Shown: positions 1-8,110 of the stretch, piece after piece | Layout: each line of letters begins with the position of its first letter | Position numbering within the stretch: position 1 is the first letter of the stretch | Assembly: GCA_034505235.1 (NCBI GenBank) | Contig: JAPDQY010000160.1 | Span: 1-12,600, forward strand | Direction: 5' to 3' | From: Coneutiohabitans thermophilus | GTDB lineage: Bacteria > Zhuqueibacterota > Zhuqueibacteria > Zhuqueibacterales > Zhuqueibacteraceae | DNA length: 12,600 bases | Notes under the pieces: model-generated | Database searches by the model: none | Told to the model about the DNA's origin: nothing | What the model saw: only the letters and a program-made list of their open reading frames with translations | Translations under genes and position numbers: made by a program

Positions 1-33
1 CACATTCGAGGTCTGCTTGCTGTGAGGTCGGGT

Positions 34-1308
34 TCATCTCTGCAGGCGCATGCCCAGTGCCAAGCCTGCGCCCTTGCCGGCAGACGGCAGCAAGCCGCCA
101 CGCGTCTGGGCGCCCATGTCAACAGCGAAGGTTTTGTGATTATATCCCAAACCAAAGGCCGTTCCCCAGCCGCTGCCTCCGCCGGTGTTCACGCCCAAAC
201 GCAAGGGCAAAAATGACCAGTAACGTGCCTCGCAGCCAAGGCGAAGGTCGGGCCGGCGGGAGAGGGCAGCCGTCCGGCGCAGAGGCTGTACGACATCGGC
301 TGTCATCTGCAGGCAACCGCGACGCCAGGCGATACCGGCATGCAGCATCGGCGGCAAGGACGAGAAGAACGCCGGGCCGCGGCGCTCCCATGACCAGCTT
401 TGCAGAGCTGCTTCCGGGTTGTCATTCCAGCTCCGGGCGGTCAGCGAGTCGGCATGCACGCCCCATTCATATTCCCTGACATTGTGATTCCAGTAAATGG
501 CGCTGAGCAAGTGGCGCATGGCGAGACCGATTGACCAGTGTCGATTGATCACTGCCGTTGTGCCGCAATCGAATGCCAGCCCATGCCCGCCGGTTGCAAT
601 TCGCATTCGGGCGCGCCCGTCTCCGCTCAGGCCCTCCCAGGTGGTGAGAAAAGCGCCGCCCGCTTCGCGTACTTCGGCGGCCGCCAGGCCATGCAGATAG
701 GAGATGGTGATGCCGGCGGCAAACTCCCGCACATGGCGCGTGAGCAAAGGTAGCGAAACGGGCCGGCCAAAAGAAAAACCGGCAACCACGGCGGCGAAAG
801 CACTCCCGTGGTTGCCCGCGAGCTCGTAACGGCGGTTGAGCACGTTGCCCTGCAAAGCCAATGCGATAAAATCACGTTGCAGGCGGCCGGAGGAGAATCC
901 CTGCAGCGCGACCGTTACGGCGAGGTGCTGGTGTGAATAGGCAGCCAGCGTCGCCTCACTGCCCACCTGAAAACGTAGCCCATCTGAGGGGATGAGCTGC
1001 AAAATCGTTTCCTTGTCCTTCTCACTCAACCACGCGCCGTTGTAAAGATGATAGTCATTTTTTGCAAAGGCGTTGTTGGAGATATGCAAACCCAGCGCAA
1101 GAAAGTGCAGGGAACGTGCGGGATTATCCCGCAATCCCAAATTGGCGGGATTCCACGAACTGACTTCTGCGCCGCGCGCGAGCGCAAGATAGGCGCCGGC
1201 CATGCCGAAACTGCGGGCATTGGCCAGGCCGCTTTGTGCGAGCGTACGGGAGTTGTCGCCGACAAGAAGAAGTACGAAAAGGCAAAAGACCAACCGTTGC
1301 AGACTCAT
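34..1308 (-). CDS. PorV/FadL-like outer-membrane beta-barrel protein
   Basis: Predicted outer-membrane protein of 424 residues, function unknown. I choose the ATG at 1308 because it begins a clean signal peptide (MSLQRLVFCLFVLLLVGDNS, cleavage expected after residue 24, TLA^QSG). An AGGA also lies about 8 nt upstream. The frame stays open to an in-frame ATG at 1344, which would put 12 polar residues before the signal. The mature N-terminus (residues 29-58) carries 'NARSFGMAGAYLALARGAEV' followed by 'NPANLGL'. This G-M-G/A-G-A...NPA pattern is the hallmark start of PorV/PorQ/FadL-like and DUF5723-type barrels of the FCB group. The rest alternates short amphipathic strands with Gly/Asn/Asp turns, as expected for a barrel, and ends in a strand (GLALGMRLQR). 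The gene follows the lipoprotein gene by 54 nt (18 nt from the upstream ATG), so the two are probably co-transcribed. The family call is from pattern; the substrate cannot be read from sequence. Confidence 0.8.
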   Translation of the reverse strand: MSLQRLVFCLFVLLLVGDNSRTLAQSGLANARSFGMAGAYLALARGAEVSSWNPANLGLRDNPARSLHFLALGLHISNNAFAKNDYHLYNGAWLSEKDKETILQLIPSDGLRFQVGSEATLAAYSHQHLAVTVALQGFSSGRLQRDFIALALQGNVLNRRYELAGNHGSAFAAVVAGFSFGRPVSLPLLTRHVREFAAGITISYLHGLAAAEVREAGGAFLTTWEGLSGDGRARMRIATGGHGLAFDCGTTAVINRHWSIGLAMRHLLSAIYWNHNVREYEWGVHADSLTARSWNDNPEAALQSWSWERRGPAFFSSLPPMLHAGIAWRRGCLQMTADVVQPLRRTAALSRRPDLRLGCEARYWSFLPLRLGVNTGGGSGWGTAFGLGYNHKTFAVDMGAQTRGGLLPSAGKGAGLALGMRLQR

Positions 1309-1362
1309 GGTGCAATCCTGTGCTGGGCAGTCCTCCACTGGCATGTTGTTCCACCGCCGCTG

Positions 1363-3450
1363 TCACGGCACGCGGTCTCCCATCCGGGTGGCGATCTCGA
1401 CCACCGCCTGGACGGCGAGATAATCCTGCACCTTCACGCGCACGGTCCTGCCTGCGCTGCTGGCGAGATCGAGCACGACACCGGCATGCAATGGCACGTT
1501 TTGCAAAACCTGCAAATCGGCCGCTGACAGCGGGATTTCCGTCTCTTTCATGACCGGCCGCACGACACGCCCCTTGGCATCCAGTGAGGGCGCCGGCAGG
1601 CTGAGCGATTTCACCAATAACGGCTGGGAGTAGACCCCGGTGCGGCGGGCGGCGAGATGCAGGCTCAACACGGCGGCCACGGGAAGGTGGTTGGTCACCC
1701 GCACGCGCAACCGTCCCTCCTTCACTCTCTCCTCGAGTTCCCGCCGCAGTGCGGCTTCAATCTTCACTTCCGTGAGCGGTGCCTCAATCTTCTGCGACGG
1801 CAATTGAAACATCAGCGGAGCATCCAGACGCAGCGTGCCGGTGACAAAGTCATTTTCCTGCGCGCTCCCGAGATAGGTGGCATCGCCCACCAGCACCCGC
1901 CCGCGAACCGTGATGGCGTGCGGCAGGCTGCTGAGAAATGCTGCCAGCGTGCTGTTCTTTTCCGTCAGCAGAATCTGCGCGGTGGTTGGTGCGCTGCCGC
2001 CCGCCGGTGAGGCCTGCCCTTGCAGGCTGAGTTGTCGAGCGTGATCCCCCTGAATTTGAAAAGCAAGGGTGAGCGGAAAATTGATGCGGTTGCGCAGGGT
2101 GACGGTCATCTCGGCCGCCGCCAATTGCAGACTGTCCAAACCCTCGGGCAGGGCGAGTGCAAAGCGGCGGGGGGCAAGGTCGAACGCTTTGGTCTGAAAG
2201 CGGCCGCGCACTCGTGAGAAGACGAACGGAGTGCTGGTAAAATTTCCCTCCACCAGATCATTGTTTGTCAGTGTCACTTCCTGCTGCGCCGCCGCCTGCG
2301 ACTGCAAACGCCAGTGCAGGCGAATTTTTTGCCGGCCAAAGGGCGCTGCCAATGGTCGAAAAACATGGCCGGCAAGGTTCAACTGAAAAGAAGAGAGTTG
2401 CTGCGGCTGCAGCGACAGTGAATCGCGCAGCACGGCGCGGCCGGGCGGGTAAAAATCCGGCAGCGTTGCCACCATCCAGCTTGCCACCGGGAATGAACTG
2501 CGCACATTCAGGGATAGACTCCCGCTCTTGATGTCCGCCCGGCTGACGCTCAGCGAATCCCCCAGCGGGATCTCCTCCTCCCCGTCCAACGAGAACGAGG
2601 CGAGCGGCAATCGCACGCGACGAATTCTCAAATCGCTTACCGCCACTCTCACCTGCACCCCATTGGTCGCCGCAACCGTGACAAACCGGCCGCCACTGCC
2701 CGGACTTTCGCCGGAAAGCTGCAACACCAGCGAGTTGGAGAATTTTTTGGCGCTGAGATCAAAACGCTGCTCCACTACCCCTCCGGGGGGAATTTCCGTA
2801 CGATGCAGAAAATCGACCAGCACGGCGGACAAGCTGTCGTCGTGGAGCCGCAGGTGCAGCGGCGGGCCGAGTGCAACCGGCAGTTCGTTGTGCAAATGCA
2901 AAAGCAAAATGCCGCTCTCCACTTCGACCCAGGCGAATCCCTTGTAAGCCGGCAACGGCACAGCGTTGAGGGCAAAGGGGAAGGGAGGAATGATCGCCCT
3001 TTGGCCGGTGAGATTGCCGCTGGGCGCATAAAAATCCGGAAAGGAAAGACGCTGCTGGACTGTGTCAGCGGGGATCGTCAAGTAACGCTTGTGAAAACTC
3101 TGGTCAAAGCCGGCATATCGCAAGCGTTCGCCCACCACGAAAGTGTCGAGTTGTGACTCTGCCAGGAAGTGCACCAGGCTGTCGCCACCCGCGTAAAGCT
3201 GATCATCCTCGGCAATCAAAGTTCGCATGTCATAGCGAAAATCAACGAGCGGAACAGTAAGGTTGGCCTGCCAGCGGGGTGCCTGGGGCGGCTCCAGCCT
3301 GCAGGCAGGCAGGCAAAGACCGCCGACAAGTAAAACTGTCAGCGCCGGCAGGGTTCGCACGCCATGTGATGCCCGGCTGCGGGGAGTGCCGTCATTGATC
3401 TGCAAAATTTTTCCTGTTCGCTTGCAAATTCGAGATTGCCATAACGCCAT
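1363..3450 (-). CDS. Large lipoprotein with repeated beta modules, function unknown
   Basis: Predicted exported lipoprotein, up to 695 residues, family not recognised. A hydrophobic stretch ends in the lipobox LPAC (Cys50 of the longest form). Start choice is uncertain. ATG 3450 has only a weak AGG upstream. TTG 3405 has AGGA six nt upstream and gives a 34-residue signal. GTG 3360 gives a textbook 19-residue lipoprotein signal but no clear ribosome site. The body is almost entirely beta-type sequence. A motif recurs about four times: VESGILLLHLHNELPV (177-192), IKSGSLSLNVRSSFPV (307-322), EMTVTLRNRINFPLTL (447-462) and VKEGRLRVRVTNHLPV (576-591). This resembles beta-sandwich modules of the LEA14/WHy style, but that link is inference. 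'FPDFYAPSG' (137-145) and 'LPDFYPPGR' (330-338) also echo each other. It lies directly upstream of the barrel gene, suggesting a shared outer-membrane role, for example an accessory lipoprotein to the barrel. Confidence 0.75.
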   Translation of the reverse strand: MALWQSRICKRTGKILQINDGTPRSRASHGVRTLPALTVLLVGGLCLPACRLEPPQAPRWQANLTVPLVDFRYDMRTLIAEDDQLYAGGDSLVHFLAESQLDTFVVGERLRYAGFDQSFHKRYLTIPADTVQQRLSFPDFYAPSGNLTGQRAIIPPFPFALNAVPLPAYKGFAWVEVESGILLLHLHNELPVALGPPLHLRLHDDSLSAVLVDFLHRTEIPPGGVVEQRFDLSAKKFSNSLVLQLSGESPGSGGRFVTVAATNGVQVRVAVSDLRIRRVRLPLASFSLDGEEEIPLGDSLSVSRADIKSGSLSLNVRSSFPVASWMVATLPDFYPPGRAVLRDSLSLQPQQLSSFQLNLAGHVFRPLAAPFGRQKIRLHWRLQSQAAAQQEVTLTNNDLVEGNFTSTPFVFSRVRGRFQTKAFDLAPRRFALALPEGLDSLQLAAAEMTVTLRNRINFPLTLAFQIQGDHARQLSLQGQASPAGGSAPTTAQILLTEKNSTLAAFLSSLPHAITVRGRVLVGDATYLGSAQENDFVTGTLRLDAPLMFQLPSQKIEAPLTEVKIEAALRRELEERVKEGRLRVRVTNHLPVAAVLSLHLAARRTGVYSQPLLVKSLSLPAPSLDAKGRVVRPVMKETEIPLSAADLQVLQNVPLHAGVVLDLASSAGRTVRVKVQDYLAVQAVVEIATRMGDRVP

Positions 3451-3845
3451 TTTACTGAGCCTGCTTGAGAATCAGCGAGTTTCAAATGCAGGGGAAATTA
3501 GCCGGTGGGAAGAGTGCAAATGCCTTACCAAAAGCCGCCCGGCGTTGCAGAGAAGTACAGACAGAGAGGGTCGAGTACAGAGGGTGAATTTATGTGGGAG
3601 AGCTTGCGGCGTGCAGCAACCGGGATGCGGGATGATCTGACCTGCCCGCTTGACAAGGCGTGTGTTTGGGCTTTATCGTGGGGAGAGCAGGCGGCGGGTT
3701 CTTCTGTTGTCTGCCCGCGGCCTGGCAGCAGGCATGTTGGCAGAGGCCCGGTGGCAGGCGCAATCCTGCCCTGCGGCAAATTGCCAGCGGCGGCAACAAA
3801 ACTCTCTGCCTGAGGCGGCCGGCATCTCAGCCGCGCCGGGTCCGA
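3451..3845. other. Gene-free spacer between metH and the lipoprotein gene
   Basis: These 395 bases hold no reading frame I can support on either strand; the short frames present have no family features or ribosome sites. The part next to metH is rich in GGCAG/CTGCC words and small inverted repeats. The part next to the lipoprotein gene is less GC-rich and should hold its promoter, but I see no convincing -35/-10 pair. Confidence 0.6.
3778..3797 (-). terminator. Weak hairpin plus short T run downstream of metH
   Basis: On the minus strand, TTGCC-GCCGCT-GGCAA (3796-3781) forms a 5-bp stem followed directly by TTT (3780-3778), about 50 nt after the metH stop. GGCAA at 3775-3779 could pair with the same TTGCC, giving an alternative fold. 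The stem is short and the T run minimal, so this is only a candidate terminator. Confidence 0.2.
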
Positions 3846-6800
3846 TCAAATGTTGAAATATCTCGCGGCCGGGTGATGCACGATGATCGCCGAGGTCGAT
3901 TGCTCCGGCACGAGCTGAAACTCTTCGGTCAGCGAGATGCCGATGCGGGCCGGTTCCAGCAGGCGGAACAGTTTGGTCTGATCTTCCAGAGCGGGACAGG
4001 CGGGATAGCCAAAGGCGAAACGCGCGCCGCGATAGCCCTGCCGGAAGAGATCGCGGAGGTCGGCGGCATCTTCTGCTGCCAGGCCCAACTCGGCGCGCAT
4101 CTGTTTGTGCCAGTATTCCGCCAGCGCCTCGGCGCTTTCCACGCTCAAGCCGTGAAAATAGAGATACTCGGAATACTTGTCGTTTTCAAACAGACGGCGT
4201 GAGATTTCCGAGGCAATGTGGCCGACGGTGACTATCATCATGCCGATCACGTCGCGCCGGCCGCTGTCCAGGGGCGCGAAGAAATCCGCCAGGCAGAGAC
4301 GATGGCCCTGTGACTGACGTGGAAAAGTGAAACACTCGATCTCCCGCCTGCCCTGCTCATCGAAAATGATGACGTCATTCCCCTGGCTGTTGCAGGGAAA
4401 ATAGCCATAAATCACTTGCGGCACGAGCAGGCGTTCGGCCAGGCACCGCTGCTGCAGCCCGGCGAGCAGCGGTTCGAATTTTTCCTGCACCAGCCGTTCG
4501 TATTCCGGCACCGACATTTTGCCCCGACGCACCTGCCATTGGCCGCGAAAGAGCGCGATCTTGTTGAGATATTGGAACACGGTGGCGAGCGCGATGTCGC
4601 GCACCACCCTGGTTCCCCAAAAAGGCGGCGTTGGAATGGCCACCGGCTGCCAGCCCGGCGTGACAGCCGCCGTGTCCGGCGCGGCGCCGGCATCATCCTG
4701 CTCACGGCGTGCCGTCCCGCGCCGGCGGGTTGGCGGCGCGGAGGAGGATGCCGGCGGGCCGCCCTCGCAGATTTCCCGCATGAACTGCAGGCCGGCGAAA
4801 GCATCTTTGCCGTATGCCAACGGGCCGCGATAAAGCGCGGTCAGCTCCTCCTCAACGTAGGCGCGCGTCAGTGCCGCGCCCCCGAGAATCACCGGAATGG
4901 TGAGGCCGCGCTCATTCAGCACCTCGAGGTTTTCCTTCATGATCAGCGTCGACTTCACCAGCAGGCCGCTCATGCCGATGACATCCGCGCCGTGCTGCTC
5001 GGCCGCGTGAATCATCTGCTCCACCGGCACCTTGATGCCGAGATTGATCACCTGATAGCCGTTGTTGGTGAGAATGATGTCAACGAGATTCTTGCCGATG
5101 TCATGCACGTCGCCCTTGACCGTGGCCAGCACCATCGTCCCTTTGCTCATGCCCTGCACTCGTTCCATGTGCGGTTCAAGATACTTCACCGCGGTTTTCA
5201 TGGTTTCGGCGGATTGCAAGACAAAAGGCAGTTGCATCTGGCCGGCGCCAAACAGGTCACCGACCACGCGCATGCCGTCCAGCAGAATGTCGTTGATGAT
5301 GGCGAGTGGCGCATGTTTTTGCAGTGCTTCGGCGAGATCGGCCTCCAGCCCCAGCTTGTCGCCGTCGATGATGCGGCGTTTCAGGCGTTCCTCCACCTGC
5401 GCCGGCAGCGGCGCGGCTTCCTGCTTGTGTTCGCTGCGTCCGGCATAATAGGCCATGATCTCCTGCAGCGGATCGGAAACGCAGGTGCCGGCTTCGTCGA
5501 AGCGGCGCTCGTCGAAAATCAACCGGCGGTGGAGTTCGCGCTCGGCCTCGTTGATGTTGTGCAGCGGCAGGATTTTGGAGGCGTGCACGATCGCCATGTC
5601 GAGGCCGGCCTGCACGGCATAGTAGAGAAACACCGAATTGAGCACGTGGCGGGCGTGCGGCGTGAGTCCAAAAGAGACGTTGCTGACGCCCAGAATGGTG
5701 CGCACGCCGCGCAACTCCGCCTTGATGCGGCGAATGGCTTCCAGGGTGGCGATGCCGCTTTTGCGAAATTCCTCGTCGCCGCTGCCCAGGGTGAAGGTGA
5801 GGCAGTCAAAAATCAAATCCTGCGGCCGCAGGCCGTATTTTCCGCAGGCGAGATCGTGAATGCGGCGGGCGATCGCGACCTTTTGTTCGACGGTTTTCGC
5901 CATGCCCTGTTCATCGATGGTCAGCGCGATCACCGCCGCGCCATAGCGCCGGCACAGGGGCAGAACATGCGCCAGACGGGCCTCCCCGTCTTCCAGGTTG
6001 ATGGAGTTGACGATTGCCCGGCCGGCGATGCGCTGCAAAGCGGCGTCGATCACCTGCCATTCGGTGGAATCGATCACCAGCGGCACGGAGACCTGGGTGT
6101 TCAGCCGCTCGACGAGCGCTATCATGTCCCGCACTTCGTCGCGGCCGACGTAGGCCACACCGACATCGAGCCTGTGCGACCCTTCACGCACCTGCTCTTT
6201 CGCCATTGCCACCATGGCCTCCCAATCCTCCTGCTGCAACAGCTCGCGAAATTTCTTCGAGCCGTTGGCATTGAGGCGCTCGCCGATCAACAGCGGCGGG
6301 GGATCGAGATGCAGCGGGATGCTGCTGTAAAGGCTGGCGGCCGAAGGGATGAAATCAACCACGCGCGCCCGGGGAGCGAGTCCGCCGACCGCCGCGACCA
6401 GCCGGCTGATGTGCGCCGGCCCGGTGCCACAACAGCCGCCCACAATCTGCACGCCCAGGTCTTTCACGAAGTGGGAAAGATAATGCTCGAGGTCCTCGGG
6501 CGTGAGTTTGTAATGCGCCTGGCCGCCGATGTTTTCGGGCAGGCCGGCGTTGGGCATGCAAAAAACCGGAAACGGGCTGTTGCCGGTGAGATAGCGGATG
6601 TTCTCCGACATTTCCTGTGGGCCGGTGGCGCAGTTCATGCCGATGGCGGTGAGCGGAAAGGGTTCGAGCGCTGCCAGCGCCGCAGAAATGTCACTGCCCA
6701 GCAACATCGTGCCCATGGTTTCGACGGTGACGCTGGCAATCACCGGCAGATGTATTTTCTTTTCCGCGCAGTAGGCAAAGATGGCCGCGAGCGCAGCTTT

Positions 6801-7307
6801 GGTTTGCAGCAGGTCCTGGCAGGTTTCAACGCAGAGCAGGTCGACCCCGCCTTCCACCAACCCGGCAGTTTGCTCGAAGTAGGCGTCGAACATTTCATTG
6901 TAGGAGATGTGCCCCAGGCTGGGAAGCTTGGTGGTGGGGCCGATCGAGCCGGCCACAAAACGCGGATGGTCGGGAGTGGAGAAATCGCGGGCCACCGACC
7001 GCGCGATTTCGGCGGCGCGGCGATTGTGCGCATGCGCCTGGCGGCCGAGATCATACTCTGCCAGCACGATCGCCGTGGCGCCAAAGGTGTCGGTTTCGAT
7101 GACATCGCAACCGGCTGCCAGGAAGCTGGCGTGGAGATTCGCGACGGCGTCCGGCCGGGTAAACACCAGGTGTTCGTTGCAGCCGTGGTAGATCTCGCCG
7201 CCAAAATCCTCCGGCGTCAGGTTCAGCAATTGCAAATTCGAACCGGTAGCGCCGTCGAAAACAATGATTTTTTCCTGCAGTCGCTGCTCAAACAGATTTC
7301 TGCTCAT
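3846..7307 (-). CDS. metH: Cobalamin-dependent methionine synthase (MetH)
   Basis: Transfers the methyl group of 5-methyltetrahydrofolate to homocysteine through methylcobalamin, giving methionine and tetrahydrofolate; cytosolic. The protein has 1153 residues from ATG 7307 (AGGG about 9 nt upstream). The frame runs open 41 codons further, but that extension is low-complexity. All four modules are present. The homocysteine domain (about 1-320) has zinc ligands in GMNCATG (Cys226) and GGCCGTG (Cys292, Cys293). The pterin domain (about 340-620) starts at GERLNANG. The cap plus cobalamin domain (about 645-840) has the DVHDIG motif at 733-738, with His735 the cobalt ligand, then GMSGLL and GGAAL. 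The activation domain (about 890-1153) has the S-adenosylmethionine signature RFAFGYPACP near 1095-1105, so reductive reactivation should be possible. A Pro/Ser/Arg/Ala-rich linker (about 848-887) joins the last two modules. The gene stands alone, with spacers of about 400 nt on both sides. I found no cobalamin-riboswitch B12 box in its leader. Confidence 0.97.
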   Translation of the reverse strand: MSRNLFEQRLQEKIIVFDGATGSNLQLLNLTPEDFGGEIYHGCNEHLVFTRPDAVANLHASFLAAGCDVIETDTFGATAIVLAEYDLGRQAHAHNRRAAEIARSVARDFSTPDHPRFVAGSIGPTTKLPSLGHISYNEMFDAYFEQTAGLVEGGVDLLCVETCQDLLQTKAALAAIFAYCAEKKIHLPVIASVTVETMGTMLLGSDISAALAALEPFPLTAIGMNCATGPQEMSENIRYLTGNSPFPVFCMPNAGLPENIGGQAHYKLTPEDLEHYLSHFVKDLGVQIVGGCCGTGPAHISRLVAAVGGLAPRARVVDFIPSAASLYSSIPLHLDPPPLLIGERLNANGSKKFRELLQQEDWEAMVAMAKEQVREGSHRLDVGVAYVGRDEVRDMIALVERLNTQVSVPLVIDSTEWQVIDAALQRIAGRAIVNSINLEDGEARLAHVLPLCRRYGAAVIALTIDEQGMAKTVEQKVAIARRIHDLACGKYGLRPQDLIFDCLTFTLGSGDEEFRKSGIATLEAIRRIKAELRGVRTILGVSNVSFGLTPHARHVLNSVFLYYAVQAGLDMAIVHASKILPLHNINEAERELHRRLIFDERRFDEAGTCVSDPLQEIMAYYAGRSEHKQEAAPLPAQVEERLKRRIIDGDKLGLEADLAEALQKHAPLAIINDILLDGMRVVGDLFGAGQMQLPFVLQSAETMKTAVKYLEPHMERVQGMSKGTMVLATVKGDVHDIGKNLVDIILTNNGYQVINLGIKVPVEQMIHAAEQHGADVIGMSGLLVKSTLIMKENLEVLNERGLTIPVILGGAALTRAYVEEELTALYRGPLAYGKDAFAGLQFMREICEGGPPASSSAPPTRRRGTARREQDDAGAAPDTAAVTPGWQPVAIPTPPFWGTRVVRDIALATVFQYLNKIALFRGQWQVRRGKMSVPEYERLVQEKFEPLLAGLQQRCLAERLLVPQVIYGYFPCNSQGNDVIIFDEQGRREIECFTFPRQSQGHRLCLADFFAPLDSGRRDVIGMMIVTVGHIASEISRRLFENDKYSEYLYFHGLSVESAEALAEYWHKQMRAELGLAAEDAADLRDLFRQGYRGARFAFGYPACPALEDQTKLFRLLEPARIGISLTEEFQLVPEQSTSAIIVHHPAARYFNI

Positions 7308-7330
7308 GCTGCCGCCCTGGTTGTTTTGCT

Positions 7331-7345
7331 CGGGAAAAATTCCCG
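7331..7345 (-). promoter_or_regulatory. Perfect inverted repeat in the metH leader, near a possible -10 box
   Basis: CGGGAA-AAA-TTCCCG is a perfect 6-bp inverted repeat with a 3-nt spacer, 24 nt upstream of the metH ATG. On the minus strand TATATT (7354-7349) lies just before it and resembles a -10 element, with no good -35 box. A second pair, CCGGC (7343-7347) and GCCGG (7361-7365), brackets that element. The arrangement fits an operator overlapping the start of transcription, or a leader hairpin. Both readings are inference. Confidence 0.3.
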
Positions 7346-7441
7346 GCGAATATAGAAAAAGCCGGCGGGAAAGGAAAGCGGTTTGTTGCCCACAGGCGCG
7401 CGGTGGACGGCGCGGCGGCGGCCCACCCATCAGGTGATAAA

Positions 7442-7553
7442 TCGGCTTTCAGCCGACTCGAGCTTTGCGCCTGCGATTTCAATCGCAGACGGTGAAGGCA
7501 TCATGCCCCATCCAAAATTCAGGTGGGAAATTTTGTTGCAACCGGGGTGCAAC
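7442..7553. repeat. Cluster of four consecutive small inverted repeats
   Basis: Four perfect inverted repeats are packed into 112 bases. They are TCGGCT-TTC-AGCCGA (7442-7456), CTGCGAT-TTCA-ATCGCAG (7471-7488), CAAAATT-9 nt-AATTTTG (7513-7535) and GTTGCA-7 nt-TGCAAC (7535-7553). The first two have very short loops with a shared TTC/TTCA (GAA/TGAA on the other strand). This is the look of REP-type intergenic palindromes or of a structured RNA. Only one full copy of the cluster is in the window, so a dispersed repeat family cannot be shown here. Confidence 0.5.
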
Positions 7554-7750
7554 GCTTTCGAACAGACAACAAACGGCCGCGTAGCATGAAACAGGCCGCG
7601 GCTTGTCCCTCCAGAATCTCGACGGCGCAAATGAAACACACACCGCTTCATCCCGGCGGCGTGCAGATGTTGGGTTTGGGAAAGGAGTTGTTGTCGAACC
7701 TTCGTTGGTTGCCATCCGCTGGCGAAACAACCGCTGCAAAACGACAAATG

Positions 7751-8077
7751 TCAGTAGACCCAGAGCATCATCAAAAGGGTGGTGAGAAAGCTGACGAGAG
7801 TGCCGAACAAAAGGAAGATCGCCATCAGGGCATACGCCAGCCCGGCATAGCCGTCTTTGGCCGAACGCGCGAGCAACACGAACACCAGGCCGCCCGCCAG
7901 CAGCACCAGAGGCATGAGATAGGTGAGCAGCCACCGGTCCTGAAAATGCCGGCCAATGAAATGAACATACAGCAACGTGAGGAAGACGGCAGCGGCGGCC
8001 ACGGCCGCAAAAATGCCGGCCAGGCGCGCATCGGAGCCTTTGGCGTGCAGACGCAGGGCTGCTTGAAAGACGTTCAT
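7751..8077 (-). CDS. Small three-helix membrane protein
   Basis: Predicted inner-membrane protein of 108 residues, not assigned to a family. The start is ATG 8077, with GAGGG about 8 nt upstream; a TTG 15 nt earlier is in frame but has no advantage. A short amphipathic N-terminus (MNVFQAALRLHAKGSDARL) precedes three hydrophobic segments at about residues 19-41, 49-70 and 79-107. Positively charged residues lie before the first helix and around residues 43-48, and R71/K74 lie in the short loop between helices 2 and 3. The protein ends at the membrane with LWVY. There are no conserved His or Cys ligands, so a haem or metal role of its own is not indicated. It follows the haem-binding-domain gene by 33 nt and is probably in the same operon. 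A role as membrane partner of that protein is inference from position only. Confidence 0.75.
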   Translation of the reverse strand: MNVFQAALRLHAKGSDARLAGIFAAVAAAAVFLTLLYVHFIGRHFQDRWLLTYLMPLVLLAGGLVFVLLARSAKDGYAGLAYALMAIFLLFGTLVSFLTTLLMMLWVY

Positions 8078-8110
8078 CTCATGCCCTCGCAACCGGGAAA
8101 GATGCCCGGC

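Larger units (their letters stand above)
7308..7750. other. metH leader and structured spacer
   Basis: These 443 bases have no credible gene. The metH-proximal 130 nt look like a promoter and leader (A/T patch, small hairpin, AGGG ribosome site). Farther out (7442-7553) four inverted repeats follow one another almost without gaps. A fifth imperfect one, ACAA-GCCGC...GCGGC-TTGT, spans about 7569-7605. I checked the minus strand for the B12 box and SAM-riboswitch core words and did not find them. Confidence 0.6.

Noticed and set aside
4416..7355. 979-codon open frame on the plus strand, opposite metH
   Set aside because: Its translation is rich in His, Arg, Gln and Gly with no recognisable domain, and it lies entirely opposite a certain gene. 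Antisense frames this long arise in high-GC coding DNA through codon bias.
7308..7700. Cobalamin or SAM riboswitch in front of metH
   Set aside because: Expected from established metH regulation, but I could not find the B12 box (GCCACTG-like) or SAM-I core words on the minus strand of this spacer. A covariance-model scan would be decisive.
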